From Phytoseiulus persimilis (taxonomy: Eukaryota > Arthropoda > Arachnida > Mesostigmata > Phytoseiidae): a stretch of 64,000 nucleotides of DNA. Location of the stretch: positions 13,640,001 through 13,704,000 of the forward strand of contig CM075101.1 of assembly GCA_037576195.1 (NCBI GenBank). Reading direction: 5' to 3'. The notes beneath the pieces were generated by a model, which was given only the letters and a program-made list of their open reading frames with translations, was not told the origin of the DNA and ran no database searches. Shown piece by piece: positions 12,601 to 26,439 of this stretch (positions within the stretch are counted from its first letter, which is position 1; each line of letters starts with the position of its first letter). A program made the position numbers and the translations under genes.

Positions 12601-14170
12601 TCGATTTTTTTCATGAGACCGAGACTCGAGACAAACTGCGTCTTGTGACTCGGAGACCAAGAATCCCGGAAAGACTTCGATTCAGGCGTCGCTCAGGCCT
12701 TTCCCCCTCAAAACCATCGTTGGCTCCGTTGTAGTACGTCCGGTGTTCTCCAAAAACCGAGTTGGAGTATGAATGCATGATGGAGTAGTTACGATCACTG
12801 TAGGTCGTTGAAGAATCATTGTTCCGTTTAGCTTCTGGCCTTTTCGGCGTGACAAACTGCTCGACGGACGCCAACTGGAATGGAATATTCGTCCTCTGAT
12901 CGCGGATGCTGAATCACGATGCACAAGTTCTCAATGCGCCCTGGTTCCGTCTAGAGCAGCGAGTAGTTTCTAGAGTGCGGATGGGGAGGCTCGATAGTAT
13001 CTGAATGGTGTCTCAATACTTATGTCGCCTGGTAGCCTCGAAAGAGCTGATTCGAAGATGGAGCCTGAAGGCGGCTCGGCGTCTTACCACGGAATGGTTA
13101 AGAGAACTCATTACCCCACGGGTTGAGAAACTTGCAAAGGTTCCCCCGTAGAAACCCCGAGAAATGAGTGCTCCGAAGCGTCTGTGTTCCGAGGAGACTC
13201 CTGCGTTTTCTAGCTCTCTCGGAGAGAAAGGTAACTGACAACGCAGCCTCTCGATTGAGAGACGCCCTCTTTGAGAAACGGTCGATCGTTTTATCCTGAC
13301 AAGCAGATCAGAACACGATTGCAATCCGAGATTCCAGTCACCTCTCAGAAAGGGTTTGCCTTGGATTTTGCACTACTTTTGACAAAATTTGGTCAACTTC
13401 ATATGCTCATATCTCGGCTCCCGGATGGGTCACAGCGACCATCGAGTTATTTTTGGAAAGCTCGAGAAGAGAGCTATCGAATGGCATACTGATTCGAATT
13501 CATCAATTTTGGAGGTGTGCGCCCACTTTCGATCCAACGACATGTAGGCAACGACATGCATTTGAAGTTGACCTTTTTTTCGTCAAAAGTAGTGCTGAGT
13601 CCAAGGGGCCAATGGCCCAGCCTCAATGGCCAAGACCCTCAATTCGTTGATTCCGAGAGATGTCTCATGGGAAGCCCCGATTCCTACCTGGTGCCTGCAC
13701 ACGCTTCATGCCTGAATTGAGAACCTTATTCGAGCGGTGTTCGATGAGTGTATCCTGGGCTAGATGAATCGGAAGGTCTAGTATCGAACTCGCAGATTCC
13801 ACCTTTGATTTCGTTCCCTGGCTCCTTTGCGACTCATTTTCGCCGATAGCTGCGAGGGTAGCCGCAGACCTCTCCTGCCGAGGAATGTTCATGAAGATCC
13901 TCAACCGATTGAACCGCTTTCCATGAATGTTCTGGTCGACTTGCGGCTTAGAGCGACCTGTGGCCAGGCGACAGGCACACGTCGGTCAAGGTTGGCCCGT
14001 TCCCGCTGAGCGGTCGATGTCTTCCGATACTCGAAAGCTGTGTTCAATATGATCGGACGTCCTCTTCGAATCTGGGACCTGATCCCGTTTCGAATATTGG
14101 ATTCCGTTTGACTGTCCACCCTAGGTATGCTGTACCTCGAGAATAACTGTAATGGCTGATATCGTTCGGA
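9655..14170. other. 4.5-kb interval without a supported coding gene
   Basis: Upstream of two divergent genes, DIPK1 on the minus strand and ENT on the plus strand. A GC-rich, simple-sequence patch (about 10140-10480) gives long but low-complexity open frames. A splice-donor-like site (cg|gtgagtt) near 10752 could end a non-coding first exon of the ENT gene. The rest shows only short open stretches with no family resemblance. Promoters of both genes are expected here but no motif can be assigned. Confidence 0.45.
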
Positions 14171-15676
14171 ATGCCCTCGACACGAACCGGGTACCCCGCA
14201 TTCGATAACAAATTATTCCCGATTCCAGGCTCATCCGACCCTCCGACAGAAATAGCCGCGATGACGCTCGACAGGGACGCGACGGTCACGTACCAGAGGC
14301 CAGAGTCCGAGAGTCTGTTAGGCGACTCGAAAAGAGCTCCAGTCACCCTCGGTCCCGGTTGGGAATCTCGTCACTCAAACTCAGACCTGGTACACAGCTC
14401 CAAAATGGACATGGAGGGAAAAGCGCCGCCCGACCGATGCAATCTCCTGTTCATCATCCTTTTGTTGCATGGAGTTGGGACGCTGATGCCGTGGAACATG
14501 TTCATCACAGCGAAGGAATATTTCATGGAGGTGAAACTGAACGTCAGTCTGATTGAGGATCGGAATTCAACCGACTTCGAAAACCTGTATAGGTACAGCT
14601 CGAGGTACACCGGCTACGTCATCATTGCCAATCAGCTGCCGAATCTCCTGTTCAACTTCGTGAACTTATTCGTCCAGTTCGGTTCGGATAGTCTAGGACC
14701 GCGAATCGCTGGCTCTCTAATTTTCGAAAACGTGCTCTTCGTCTTGACCTCAGTCTTGATCATGATGGACACAAGTACCTGGCCCATCGTGTTTTTCTTC
14801 CTCATCATCTCCATCCTTGTGCTTCTGGGCGCGGCGGGAGGCATTTATCAGAACAGTATCTTCGGTTTGTCCGCGAATCTGCCGGGAAAGTACACGGGGG
14901 CGATCGTTCTCGGAACGAACATCAGCGGCACGTTGGTATCTCTCATTGACGTACTCACAACGTACGCCGCACCGAGTCAGAAGACGGCGGCGATTTATTA
15001 TTTCATCTCAGCCTTGTTCATACTCTTGTTATGTTTGGATACGTACTTCGCGCTTCCTTTGTTGAAACTCTATCGGTACCATCAGAAGAGGAACAGGCAA
15101 ATCAGCAATGCTGCGGGGCGGAAACCGAGTGTTCTTGCGGTGTTCAAAGAATCCTGGTTCAACTGCTTGAACGTGTTCCTGTGCTTCTTCGCCACTCTGG
15201 CATGCTTTCCCGGGATAACCGGCGAAATTGTGGCTCTCGATGCGAACTTCCCCGTGAGCAGCACGTACTACAACAAAATCTTCTGCTTTCTGTTTTTCAA
15301 CTTTTTCGCGATGGTCGGAAACATGCTGCCTGCCTACATCAAATTCCCGAAGACGCCGCGGCAAACATTCTTCCTGGTGCTGATCCGGCTACTCTTCGTT
15401 CCTTTCTTCATATTCTGCAACTTCGAATCAAAGAGGAGACTTATCGACGTGCTGATCGGCGATAACTATTTCATTGGAGGCATGGTTTTATTTGCGCTGT
15501 CGCATGGTCATTTATCATCACTCTCAATGATGCAGTCCACGTATGGGGTGGCCGATAAGCACGCCAACATCGCTGGAATGATGGCCGCCTTCTTCCTGGT
15601 CTTCGGCATCTTCTTGGGCGGAAATTCTATTTTCCTAATTTCGCATTTTGTTCTGGAGAACGAGCCGATCCCTTAG
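14171..15676 (+). CDS. Equilibrative nucleoside transporter (SLC29/ENT family), single exon
   Basis: One uninterrupted frame of 501 residues starting at ATG 14171; an in-frame ATG at residue 31 is an alternative start. After an approximately 85-residue hydrophilic N-terminus come eleven hydrophobic segments, as expected for ENTs. TM1 carries the family mark HGVGTLMPWNMF (PWN at 107-109), TM4-TM5 the small-residue stretch GAAGGIYQNSIFG, and the last helices SHGHLSSLSMM and IAGMMAAFF. A large cytoplasmic loop separates TM6 and TM7. ENTs carry nucleosides and nucleobases down their gradients across the plasma membrane or inner membranes; the substrate cannot be read here. There is no intron in the coding region, unlike most neighbours, so intron loss or retroposition is possible. 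I see no poly-A relic or flanking duplication, so simple intron loss is as likely. Confidence 0.93.
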   Translation: MPSTRTGYPAFDNKLFPIPGSSDPPTEIAAMTLDRDATVTYQRPESESLLGDSKRAPVTLGPGWESRHSNSDLVHSSKMDMEGKAPPDRCNLLFIILLLHGVGTLMPWNMFITAKEYFMEVKLNVSLIEDRNSTDFENLYRYSSRYTGYVIIANQLPNLLFNFVNLFVQFGSDSLGPRIAGSLIFENVLFVLTSVLIMMDTSTWPIVFFFLIISILVLLGAAGGIYQNSIFGLSANLPGKYTGAIVLGTNISGTLVSLIDVLTTYAAPSQKTAAIYYFISALFILLLCLDTYFALPLLKLYRYHQKRNRQISNAAGRKPSVLAVFKESWFNCLNVFLCFFATLACFPGITGEIVALDANFPVSSTYYNKIFCFLFFNFFAMVGNMLPAYIKFPKTPRQTFFLVLIRLLFVPFFIFCNFESKRRLIDVLIGDNYFIGGMVLFALSHGHLSSLSMMQSTYGVADKHANIAGMMAAFFLVFGIFLGGNSIFLISHFVLENEPIP

Positions 15677-18600
15677 TTTTCTCATAAATTGAAGAAAATC
15701 ACTGATCCCGTCCGTTTTGTCCGTTCCGTACAAACCGGAGAGATTACAAGGAACTGGACTGTGGCGGATTCTCGATTACTTAATGCCGTCGTGTTGTCGG
15801 CAGTGAAGTTGGAAGTGAGCGTGTGAATTGATGTGAATTGATATGAAAGCTTGATTGAGTTTGGGTGGGAACAACAAGTTGAAAGCTTTAAGTATGGTGA
15901 ACACGCTGTTTTATACTTACCATGGTCTTTTACTGTAAAGAAGTACACAACGCGAGAATTATTGCCATGCAACTTGCCCTTGAGCTTGCCGGGGAACATT
16001 TATGTTGGAATTTCGCTCGTGTCCGAATCAGGATTTCGTTTCATGGTGGAGCGTGGATAGAAGAAGGGCAACCAATTGAAGCATGACTGAAGGAAAATGG
16101 GAGGTTTGATGTGTCACATCCTAATCGACGAAGATCCGCGGCTTCCGCGGAGCTGGATAAAGATTGAAAGATTTCAAGAGATATCGTTAACCTTCTCCTC
16201 TTCTTTGTGGCTCAGATATCAAACTGATCGAACTCTGAACTATCATGCGTAGTTTTGAGCGCAGTTTTGGTTGCAAGAACAGTTCTTCAACACGAGCCAA
16301 TCCAAGCCACTGTTCGTGGGGATTAGTCTGCCGCATTGAAGCACTCAAAATGTGAGCAAGGGACGGGCGCCGATCTAAACGCTGGGAGCACCCGGGAGGG
16401 AAGACGGAGAAACAACGAGGTTTGAGGTAGCTAGATCATTTCAGATCCTCGTCTTCTGAAGCGCCGGACATGGCGCTTGATTGTTAAACACGGGCTCCTT
16501 TCGGAGGAAGTTCTTTCGAAGAGCAAGTTCTGCCCACAGGAAGCAGTTCAGTAAGTGGTCGACCTCGTTGAGGATCCCGGCTCGGGCAGCCACTCAAGCT
16601 CAGTTGTCTCCCTGCAGTTCGAACTTCTTCTGGCTTGAAACTTGACCACAGCCACTGCGAGTCGGAAGTTGAGCGAAAAGCCACTTTTGAAACTTTTTCC
16701 GACGATAGAACAAGCCCGGACCCGTAGAAGGCTGTCAGCAGAGAGCGAAGGGCGTGTTCCGGGAACGAAGCGACACCTTGGGGTGCTCAAGTAGCCATAC
16801 AGTTTCGGAATTCCCGGTCTGAGCTGGTTGTAAACGATGCTGGGAAAACAGTCGAGAGCGGCGTCAATCTCTTCTGGCCAGTGGCTGCGAACGTTTCTCG
16901 ATCGACCCCGGCGTCCTGTCGGATGTTTTGCGCTTCAAAAATCAATAGTCTCATCAATCCAATCAATAGACTATACGAGCAGAAGAAACCCGGTCGATCC
17001 GACTGCGCCAGACTCGGGCGGCATGTCGAGGCAAGCTGAAGATCAGAACGCCTCCGAGCAATCGCCGATCCTCCCAGTGACTCAGAAAATAGGTTTCGCT
17101 CGCCCATTCAAGAGACGACCCGTGGCCGTGGCAGTGGCCGAACATGGGATCCAGGAGGACAAAATTATTTGAGACCCGTGTCCGGCTATTTTTAGCTCTC
17201 GGCCTCATATAACGACCATCAAATTTGAGTTCGAGTGTTATTTCAGCGCTTTTGGGGCCGTTTCGGCTTTTGTCCGACCTAGGAAGCTTCATCTCGCTGA
17301 AAAATGGATGCGAGAACCGGAAACACGGGAAACGGGATGCTAGGTTTTCTTTCTATGCTTTAACCAGCAGAACAGCACCGCAAATTTTGAACGGTTGAAG
17401 ATGGAGCAGCTGCACAACTATTCTGCCTCCGGATCTGTTTCTTCTCCTCCTTCTGAACTTGACACGTACGCCTTCATCATCTGAGACTTCGGAGTCAATT
17501 CCATCTGTTGCAACTCATGCATCCAGTTCGCTATCACTATCCAACTGTATAGTTTACGACGAATTCCGGGCATCCTCAACTTGAGGTTTCAGCAGATAGT
17601 CCATCACAGGATCAAAGATTTCCTTGTGACGCGGTCTCTCATGGTCTCGATGAATACCTCCGAGAGGATCAGATGTCACTATAAGCATTACTATGAGTTC
17701 AAATGGTGATTTGAGTCTCGTCGTTTTTCTCGTCTTGAGCTATCGAAGCCGACGACTTTCCTTGTGTCGAGCTCCCTGAGCCTCCTCCGTCAGAAAACCA
17801 ATGGGTACCTCGAGGAACAGGATGACTTGGGCGCCACGATCCAGAACTTCATGGACAGATCTCAATAGAAGTATAAAATCCATACACCATCGGCACACAT
17901 TCGTTTTCTATCCTAATTTCCGCTGAACAGTCAAACAACGGATAAAGTGGGCGCTAGGGGTGCCGATTTTTCTAATTCCGTGGGCCGAAGGGGAAGCGGG
18001 GAAACGATCTCGGGTTCAAAATAAAAGTGGTCTCTTGCTTCTCACAATTTTAGGTATATGATACAATTCTCAGAATACCAAACTTCCGATTTGACTTTTG
18101 TCAACGCATCCGGCCACTGTGCGTCGCTTCGCTGTTTCCCAGAGGAACTCTCGGAATATCTGGAGAGTGTAGGGCATTTCCAGCGCCGTTCCCGATCGAA
18201 ACACGCAACAAGACAATCCTGCCTGGAAGTTCATTCTCAAGCCCCTCGTGGAAAGGAACCATGTGGAAAGATTGCGTCGATAGTCGCTAACGTGACTGAT
18301 CTGCTGCTCAGGAAGCATCGCAGAGGTCTTGTGTTCTCCGGGTTCGCGGAATACTAGTCTTCATTCACTTCTAGCCCTCCTAACATGTGTTCCGCCATTC
18401 CGCATGAGTGCCTACCAGGATCGCAGATCCGTCGGAGAGGCTTGAATCACTCGTTTGGGGTAGTGGTGAGATGAATCTGAGATGAGGAGTACTTCAGAAA
18501 ATTATGAGCTCATGGAGAGTCAAACCTCTCGAAGCGGATTCGTCGCCATTCCCCGCCGTTGGGCACGCATAACGAGGTTGAAGCTCGGCCCTTCTTCTTC

Positions 18601-21600
18601 TCCTCAGACAGTATTTCAGAGCGCGATTCATTCGCAAGTTCATCGAACCAATCGAACAAAGAATGAAATGCCTGCAGGATTCTCGGTCCAAACGTGGTGT
18701 GGAAAGCTGCGGAGGAATATCAATCGCGAGCGGGGAGGAATGGGAATTCCAGTTGGAACAATGAACTTGAGCAGCCATGTTCATGCTGTGCATGCAGGGG
18801 CTGAGCGACTCCGGCAGAGTGGGCAAATGAGCTTTTCTGAAGCCTTGAAGAGCGTCCGTCCAATTTTGAGCCGCTGCGCCCTATCAATGGGATGTCAGCT
18901 GGGCTGAGCTGGACATCTAGAACGCGTCGATTGTTCGATTTCAAAAGCTCTCTGCTTTTATTGGTTTATCAATGATATAGCTTCCCAGCAGCTGGTATGA
19001 CACATGGCCGAGCAAATAAAAGATTTCACAACTTCGTTGGAATCCAACAATCCGACCTCCCGAATAGTCTAATCAAACTGCGACCCATGTCTCAACTGCT
19101 TTCCGAATATCTTGAAATCCTATCGTCTCGCCATCTCCTTCCGTTTTTCGGAGAGTGTTGCACTCCAACGTTTTCTAAACCGATGCCGGAAATTGCTGCG
19201 CATGTCTCCGCACTCCGTCTCCCAACTCGTGTGAAACAGACATCAGGTCCGGAAGGAACTGCGCGAGCTCAGAATTTGGCGATATCCGACAGAAGCTCAC
19301 TCAGGCATCGTCCGTCAGTCCTGGAATTGGTTCGTCAGTTCAGGGAGTCGAGGTGAAACTCAGGGCGTTTATCTTTAGGAAGTCGATAGAAGTTTCCGAT
19401 AAATCAATTCGACGAGGAACCAATGGAACGAACAGTCGAATAACCACACCCGACAGAAGACGTGTGTGGTTTTAGGCGCCGCAACCTTGCAACAGAAAGT
19501 GATGGTCGTACACTTATTGTGTACGCTGAGGGACGACGCGCAGTGCAGCTCGTCGACTGATAGGGCTTTGTGCCGAATCCGAAAGAAAGATCATCTACGG
19601 AAACATTGTGATGAAACTTTTGGAAACCCGACAAGTGCACCATGACACGAAGATGCTTCTAAAGATTCTTCTGACATGCAAGGACTCACCGCGGCCATAA
19701 TACCTGAGAGCCAACCTGCTCAGCATCTGAGCAAAAGAAGACCGCAAATCGATACTCCACTCCAACGAATAAAGAAGCCTTCCTTGTCATTGGAAAACGA
19801 AAAATTGACACATCCCGTTTTTGTTTTCAAGCTGGACGATCATGCCGAAACAGATCCCAGAAGAACCAGAAAGACTCGAATCTTCGCTGTCACACGCCAC
19901 GAACTGTGTGGTCCAGTGATCCAGTCAAGGGGCTGAATAAACCGTCTTTCTGGGGGTTTTATCCTCAATGTAGCCATGGATCCCTTCGGTTGCTATTTTC
20001 CATGTATATTCGGTCGCGGACCAACAGCACTAGGGAGGCTAAATACTGAAGGACTTCCTCTCTTCATACGATCGGTTTCCCGTGTACACTCCCACTGCCC
20101 TGAAAACGAGTGATGGAACTTTCACGAGAAGCTCAGAAATCCGCAAGCTTGAAATTTCCCGCGATCCGACTTCTCCGGTTAAACTCGGTTACTACGAATA
20201 AATAATAAGTCTCAACGCGTTGTTTTCATACGTGCGATGAATCCGAAGCTCAGTCCGGCGTTACTTGTCACGAGCTATTTCGAAAGTCGGTCTCGGTTGT
20301 CTGAGGGTCGTGCACTTACCATCCGCTCACTCGCCGTCGCAATGAGACGTGTATTTCCTTCGAAAATTTTTTCGGTGCCGGTGACTTCATTTTCTTGGTC
20401 GCATTGTGCACTCAAGTGCAAGGTCGCTCAGAACTTGAACAGTTTCCTGCCTTTTCCAGACTTTGATTCCAGCCGGTTCATTGTTGTTCATTGTCGTCGT
20501 GAGAGTCTGCGGATGGTAACACAAAAGTTTCGTCAAATCATTAAAACATCTCTCCCGACACTCCGCATTCCATTCAAACAGCATTTGCTGAATTCCGGAT
20601 GATGCTCAACAAAATGTCTCAAATCGCTCGGTGGTGATTACGGCGGCTTGCTTACAAGTAGGCATCTATTCTTATTCTCAGTTCACGAGTATAAGTTGAA
20701 TAATTCCACAGCTATAGCAATTCTTCAAGGGGACTCAGGCTCGGATCCCGACTCTCCTCTGACAGCAGTTGGCCCTCATACGCGGAAAGTATTTTAGTGC
20801 TACGTAACAGACGATCAGCTCGGGTTCAAGATGTCTCCAACAGGACTCGAGTGCGAACGTTCTCCCACCGTGAACGAGAATTTCGGAATTGAGTTTTTAG
20901 AATCAGAACGCTCGCGAATACGACCAGCTAGTTCTGATAGATAGCCAGATACATTATCCGAACTGGATGAGCGAAGAAACCAGGTTAAGTCAAACCCCAA
21001 CAGTGTTTTTCCGCTTCGTACCTTGGTACAGCCGGCTTGGACCACAGCCACCTGGTGAAGGCTGATCTTGTCCAGGAGCAAGTTTTCAGAAAAGTCCATG
21101 TTTCCGAGCGATCGCAGAGTTTCAGCTTCCCGGAGGCTCTCACCATGAATGTCACACCTTGTTGATCGCCTAACACGTTTGTGCGGAGAGCCGAGAATCT
21201 CGTTGCTTCGAAGATCAGTTTGAAATATTCATGGAGTCGCGTTTGGCGCGGATCGGCTGACTCACAGATTGGCCTCAAGTACCAACTAACGAGCGAATTT
21301 CCAACAACCTTTGATCGCTAAGTCGGCGCCAACGGCAAACGGGCGAACACTGCGACAACTTTGAGCAATCGGCAGCTCTCTGGAATCGGTATTGCGTAAA
21401 GTATGCAAATCAGGAGAGGTCTCGTCAAAAGATTGTACAAAGCGGGGCGGATGTCTGAACTGTCCAAACCGCTGCTGTTGTCCATTCCGCAGCTCGGCCG
21501 CCCAACCGGGCGAAGTTGACCGGTCGATCACCAACTGTGGATGCCAAGGACCTTCACGAGATGCGAATCTGGAAGCCTAGTTCAAGTCCGTTTCATACGT

Positions 21601-24600
21601 GTGTATTCGAATATTTTTGACTTCCAGACACTGTCATTCTCACAAGATTCATCTGGCCATGTACAGTTCCGCGCATTGTTCTTGAGCGTCCTTCCGCCTG
21701 GCAGAAGTCAAGTGTTAAATCCACAAACTGATCTGGTTCCAGCTTTTCCGTATGAGATAGCTTCTTTGATCTAGCCCCATATCTGCAGAAAGCCTTTCCG
21801 GCGTAGAATTTCCGAAACTCACGCATCCGCTCGGAGCGGAGCTCAACCGATAAAACTATCAACTAGTTTTTAGAGGCGATGTAGCTGAGCACGGGCACAC
21901 AAACGAGGGGCGCGATGAGAGTACGCGATCCAGCTTTCCACGAGGCCTCTTATGGATGACTCTTTCGAGATGTGGATAAGGAGAATGTGGCTTGGCTTCA
22001 TCAACTTAATTTTGAGCCTTTCGGGAGAGCCGATTCAGAGCTAGCTTACGAAAAGCTTAGCTTAAGAAAACAGATCTCGCCTCCTCGGAAGCAATTTCGC
22101 AGAGTTCCAGTACCCATCCGATGATAGAAGACATTGATCCCGAGCTGACGCCTTGCCACTTGGAGCAGTTTCAGACCCGGACGCTGCATGGACAGGCATG
22201 TCCTCGCGCTTCCATGGCCGAGAACTCTCTTTTGGTGAAATACCTCAGAGAACGCTCCGTGTGAGCGATCGAAAATCCGTCTCATCGGTGCCGAGGGTAT
22301 GGTTGATGCCGGAAAACGGGAGTTCCCGAAGCGCCCCGAAATGGCTCTGACCGCGACAGGAGACACTTCCGTTTCTGGTGCGGCGGGAAATTTATCAGAC
22401 TTTTCAGTTTCATTCATGACGCGTGTGACAATGCTTCACTCCTTGTGCTTGAGGTCGTGGGACTTCAAGCAGTCTGGCGGACATAGCTCCGCTTTTGTCC
22501 AACTGATAATCGGCGATCCAACGAGTGGTTTTTCTCGGCGGCGCCTCACTGGACGGTCTTAAAGTGAATCGTCGCTGCCGAATCCGGGATCCCGTGCTGC
22601 AGGAATTGTCGAGACGCTTCTTTCTCAAGGAATAGTTGGGGATTATACGCATCCAAACTGTGATATTTGCATCCGACCGACGCTATCGAAAAGCTGGGAA
22701 CGTCGCATGGATGTGAGGTAGCAGTTCTTCCCAAGCGACTCCACAGGCTTCAGTTTACCCATGCACCTCTGGAAACAGTGCGTCCGTAGATAAGGAGCAT
22801 CGAGCATACTTCACTGACCTCCGCCAAGACGTCACAATAGCCTCTCGGCACCTGAGGAGCGATCAACATGATCCTCGCCAGTCATAGCTCGTTTCCAAAT
22901 TCTCTGATTGAGCTTGACAACGGACTTCCGATATGGAACTGTTCTGGCCCCACGCAAGAAAATTCAAGATAGGGAAATCCTCACTGCTCCGCTCGTCGAC
23001 GCAAACCAGATACGCATCTGAGCGAGGGGTTTTTGGAAGACCGAAAGTTTCACGAGTCCGGCTGAATGACATCGGGGATATGGACCGAGTGGGGGATAAA
23101 CGCCGTGAGCGTTATCATTCGTTCGCACTATGAAGGAACGTGAAACCCAGAATCGGAACATGTCTCGTGCCATGAATTAGATGTCAATTATTTCCTTCCA
23201 TCATTCACTGGTGGTACACATATGCCGAGCGTGACCGTACCTGCGGTGGTACTCGGCAAAACAGAAAATTTTTCCGAGATTTTAGCATTTGTCGTGCGTA
23301 AATTGATGTTCGACACATGTAATGGCGAGCGAAGCCCCGCTTGCGGTATCCGTGGCGGAGACAGGGCAATTGTCTTCTTTTTAGCGTTTCCTTGACGGTC
23401 GTGGCTCTTCTGTTCAACGCTACCCTCTCTCTTCTATGGATACCGTTGAGACCCTGGAAGAAGAGAGTTAGAAACTGACCGCGCGCATTACATTGCTAGT
23501 GAAGCCAACCGTTGTGGATGTGACCGTACCGTCGCGCCTTCGGATACAACTGAGGTCTACTGAGAATAACTCGAGTCTGGTGAGCTTCTTCCCGTTTCAT
23601 ATTCTGCTTTTTGGCATCGAATCTCCTGGAGCTGAGAAGCCTCGAGGTGCAAACAATTGCCATCATCTTTAATATTGGTGAGAGATACTTTCACACGCTT
23701 TGTGGTGAATCTCGAGCTACCTCTTTTATCAAGAGCGGGCTCTTCCGAATGAGTTCTCAACTGCGAAAATTGGTCAGCGTATAACCTGCGGGTCCCCGAA
23801 AGTGATCATCGGAAACGAATCTCACAACGGGCGGGAAAAAGTAGCGGGTCGCTCAGCCGATTCCGTAATCGACGCAAGAGGATAACGACGATTCGCCCCA
23901 GTGTCGGAGTTGGTATCGGTATCGCAGTCGAGAGCCCAAATCAAGCTGGTAGCTGTGTGGTCCGAGTTCGGAACGTGTTCCAAATTATTGCACGATTTTC
24001 GAACGTTCGCGAGCTCCGAGATGTGGCCGAACACACATGTTGGAGAACCGGAACAAACCATTCTGTCGCTGGCGCAGCGAAGAAAAACAATCCCAATCAC
24101 TCGACGAAAACAAAATCGTTGACGCATAGTGGAGGAGAAGTGAGGTTGGGTTGCGATCGCTCTTCTGTCCATAGTGGCTGGGAAAATTGCGGATGAAAAA
24201 GCGAAAAGTGCGAAAGTAAGTTCTCTCTCGTCTTCCTACAAACTTGGTTGTAAGCTGCACGTGAGTGGTGATCTCATTGGAATCATGCTGTTATGAGAGA
24301 AGTATTGCACCAGGCTCAGAGAACTCGACTTGAGAAAACTCAATAATCAGCTACGGATAGTATACGACTGGCAGTTTTCGCATCGGCACAAGCTGAGCGC
24401 TCCGTCTCCGGATTTTCAAACTCTGGCATTCGTTGTGAAAATTGCCTAGTGTGGCAATGGGTCACAAGTACAAACGGATTGATCAGATCGGAAGAGACCA
24501 ATGTGGCTCAAAATGGTGTTAACGCTTGTCCAAATGCCGTCTGCGACTGCTCCGTTGCGATCAGCCCGAGACGATAACTTCGAACGGGGGGCGCTAAACC

Positions 24601-26439
24601 ACTAGATCAACAAAGTCGCATTTGGAAGTTACGTCTGACTTCGAGTTACAATGCTGTTGAGAAATAGAAACAAATGCTCCACTTCCCTTGGGAAACTCAT
24701 TGTCCTCCCTAGGCCATTCGTTTTGTCTTCAGTGGGTTTTCTCCTCCGTTTCCCCCGGCGAGAAAACGTATTTTACTGTTCCACTTCTTGAACTACGAAC
24801 CGCACCCGCCAGACTACCCTTGGTCTCCGCGACAATACGTCGCGACGACGTCTGCAGTCGAGCACGGTGTTTCAACTGTATAAATCCCTTAAGTAAATCG
24901 AAAACGCTCGAGTCTGATCGATTCCCCGGAATCGGGCTCCGGCACGCATCATTCCACAAGAATAATCCGTTTTGAATCCATGCCGAGAATTTCTGACCCG
25001 TGACGACCCATGCGACGGGTTCTTCTGTGTCCCAACGTTGATGTTGGAGTCAGTGAAGCTCTGTTGTTTGCTCGTGGGATGTGAAATTCTTCAGAGAGCA
25101 GCAAACAGTCTCGCTTCACGCACCGGACGTTTTCTCCGGAGTTCGATTTGACCAGCGTTGATGTGTCGCAAACCAGAGTTTCTCGGTTGAGTCCTTGACT
25201 GAAATGAGTCCGAATGAGTTCGGGTCTCACGAATTCAGTATGAGACTCACTTCGGAATGAACCGTATGGATCGGGTGAGCCGGGAAAATCGCCTGAGAAG
25301 GTATTTATTGTTTGAGTGAGTGGCCGTAACGACCCTGAAAAACGCGACCGCGCCTCTGGGCAGAGTCCAGGAATTTGTTCTGGTACAATTTACAGTGACG
25401 CGTTTCTGGCTCGCCGGGTGAGAAGGCACGGTACAGACGCAAACTCGTCACGCTCTCTCTTCTAGTCAGAACCGAATACATTTCCAGTGCTAGCACCGGT
25501 AGCTCAGAGACAAATGGCGCACGAAGTTTCCGCTCTAGAATTCGAATCTGAGGGGCTCTGGGGCGGTGAATCGGCAATCGAGTCAGAACTCGCGGAATGG
25601 ATTCATTTTGTTCGAGTTCTCTCAATTCCTGAAGCTCACCCCTCAGCCAGCACTCCTGAGTCTATTTCCCGGAAATCACCGAGGGGTGCCCCTCGGTGAT
25701 GAGCACTTCGGCACTGTTATTAGCTGAAATTTGACGATTTGACCGACTTGTACCCAACGTTTGCACTTCGTCTCCGAGAAAGGATTCCAGTATCCCCATT
25801 CTCTCCGGGCAAACGTCAACGTGGATGTTCCAGGCTGCTGGCTACGCAGGCTGAGGAGGAGATTGCAACGAAAGCAGTTTCAGCCCTGTCTGTGGTTCTC
25901 CTCGAGGAGTCCTCAAATGCCACAGGAGAGAGACGCTCTCCAAAGCCTGTCCCCCTCCCCCCTCCCGGGCTGGAAAACACTATCGTCGTCGAAATCATCT
26001 CAGGCCTCATGGCGAGTTCATAGGCGAGAAGCTGGGTCCTTGGACTAATTCCCAGATGGAGAAATAATCACGAGCGAAGTTTTGGGTAGATTTCGAGTCA
26101 TACTTCACAAAGCACTTTAGGGTACTTTGGGGGGCATGTTTGTGTACGGAATCTTCCGCGGCAGTGTTTCGGGTAATGAGTTTAATTAGGTTTCCCTACT
26201 CGTGGAATACTTTTCGCAACTTTCCGTTTAGGAAACAGCGACGAACGCTTCCAAATGTAAAAAATAGCTGATGTAATTTAAGAGGAGACAATGAAGCACT
26301 CAGCGTTTTCTGATCTGAATCGCGTTTTTGAGAATCTTCTCGCTTGCGTGATGGAGTCACGTCTCGTGATACCCGAAATGGGGATTTGAATTCAGAGGAG
26401 GATTTTTTTGTTCCAGGTGACCAGACCTTAAATGAGAAA
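15677..26439. other. 10.8-kb gene-poor interval
   Basis: I find no exon chain with family resemblance on either strand. Open stretches of 100-140 codons occur (for example 18482-18907 plus, 22046-22417 minus), but their translations are rich in Ser, Arg and Leu without recognisable motifs, and their density is near chance. A plus-strand AATAAA lies near 20199. The interval could hold non-coding RNA genes, enhancers, fast-evolving genes or decayed transposons; nothing decides between these. Confidence 0.4.

Noticed and set aside
22046-22652. Pair of minus-strand open stretches that might be exons
   Set aside because: Translations look like noise and no splice-site pair joins them into a recognisable protein.
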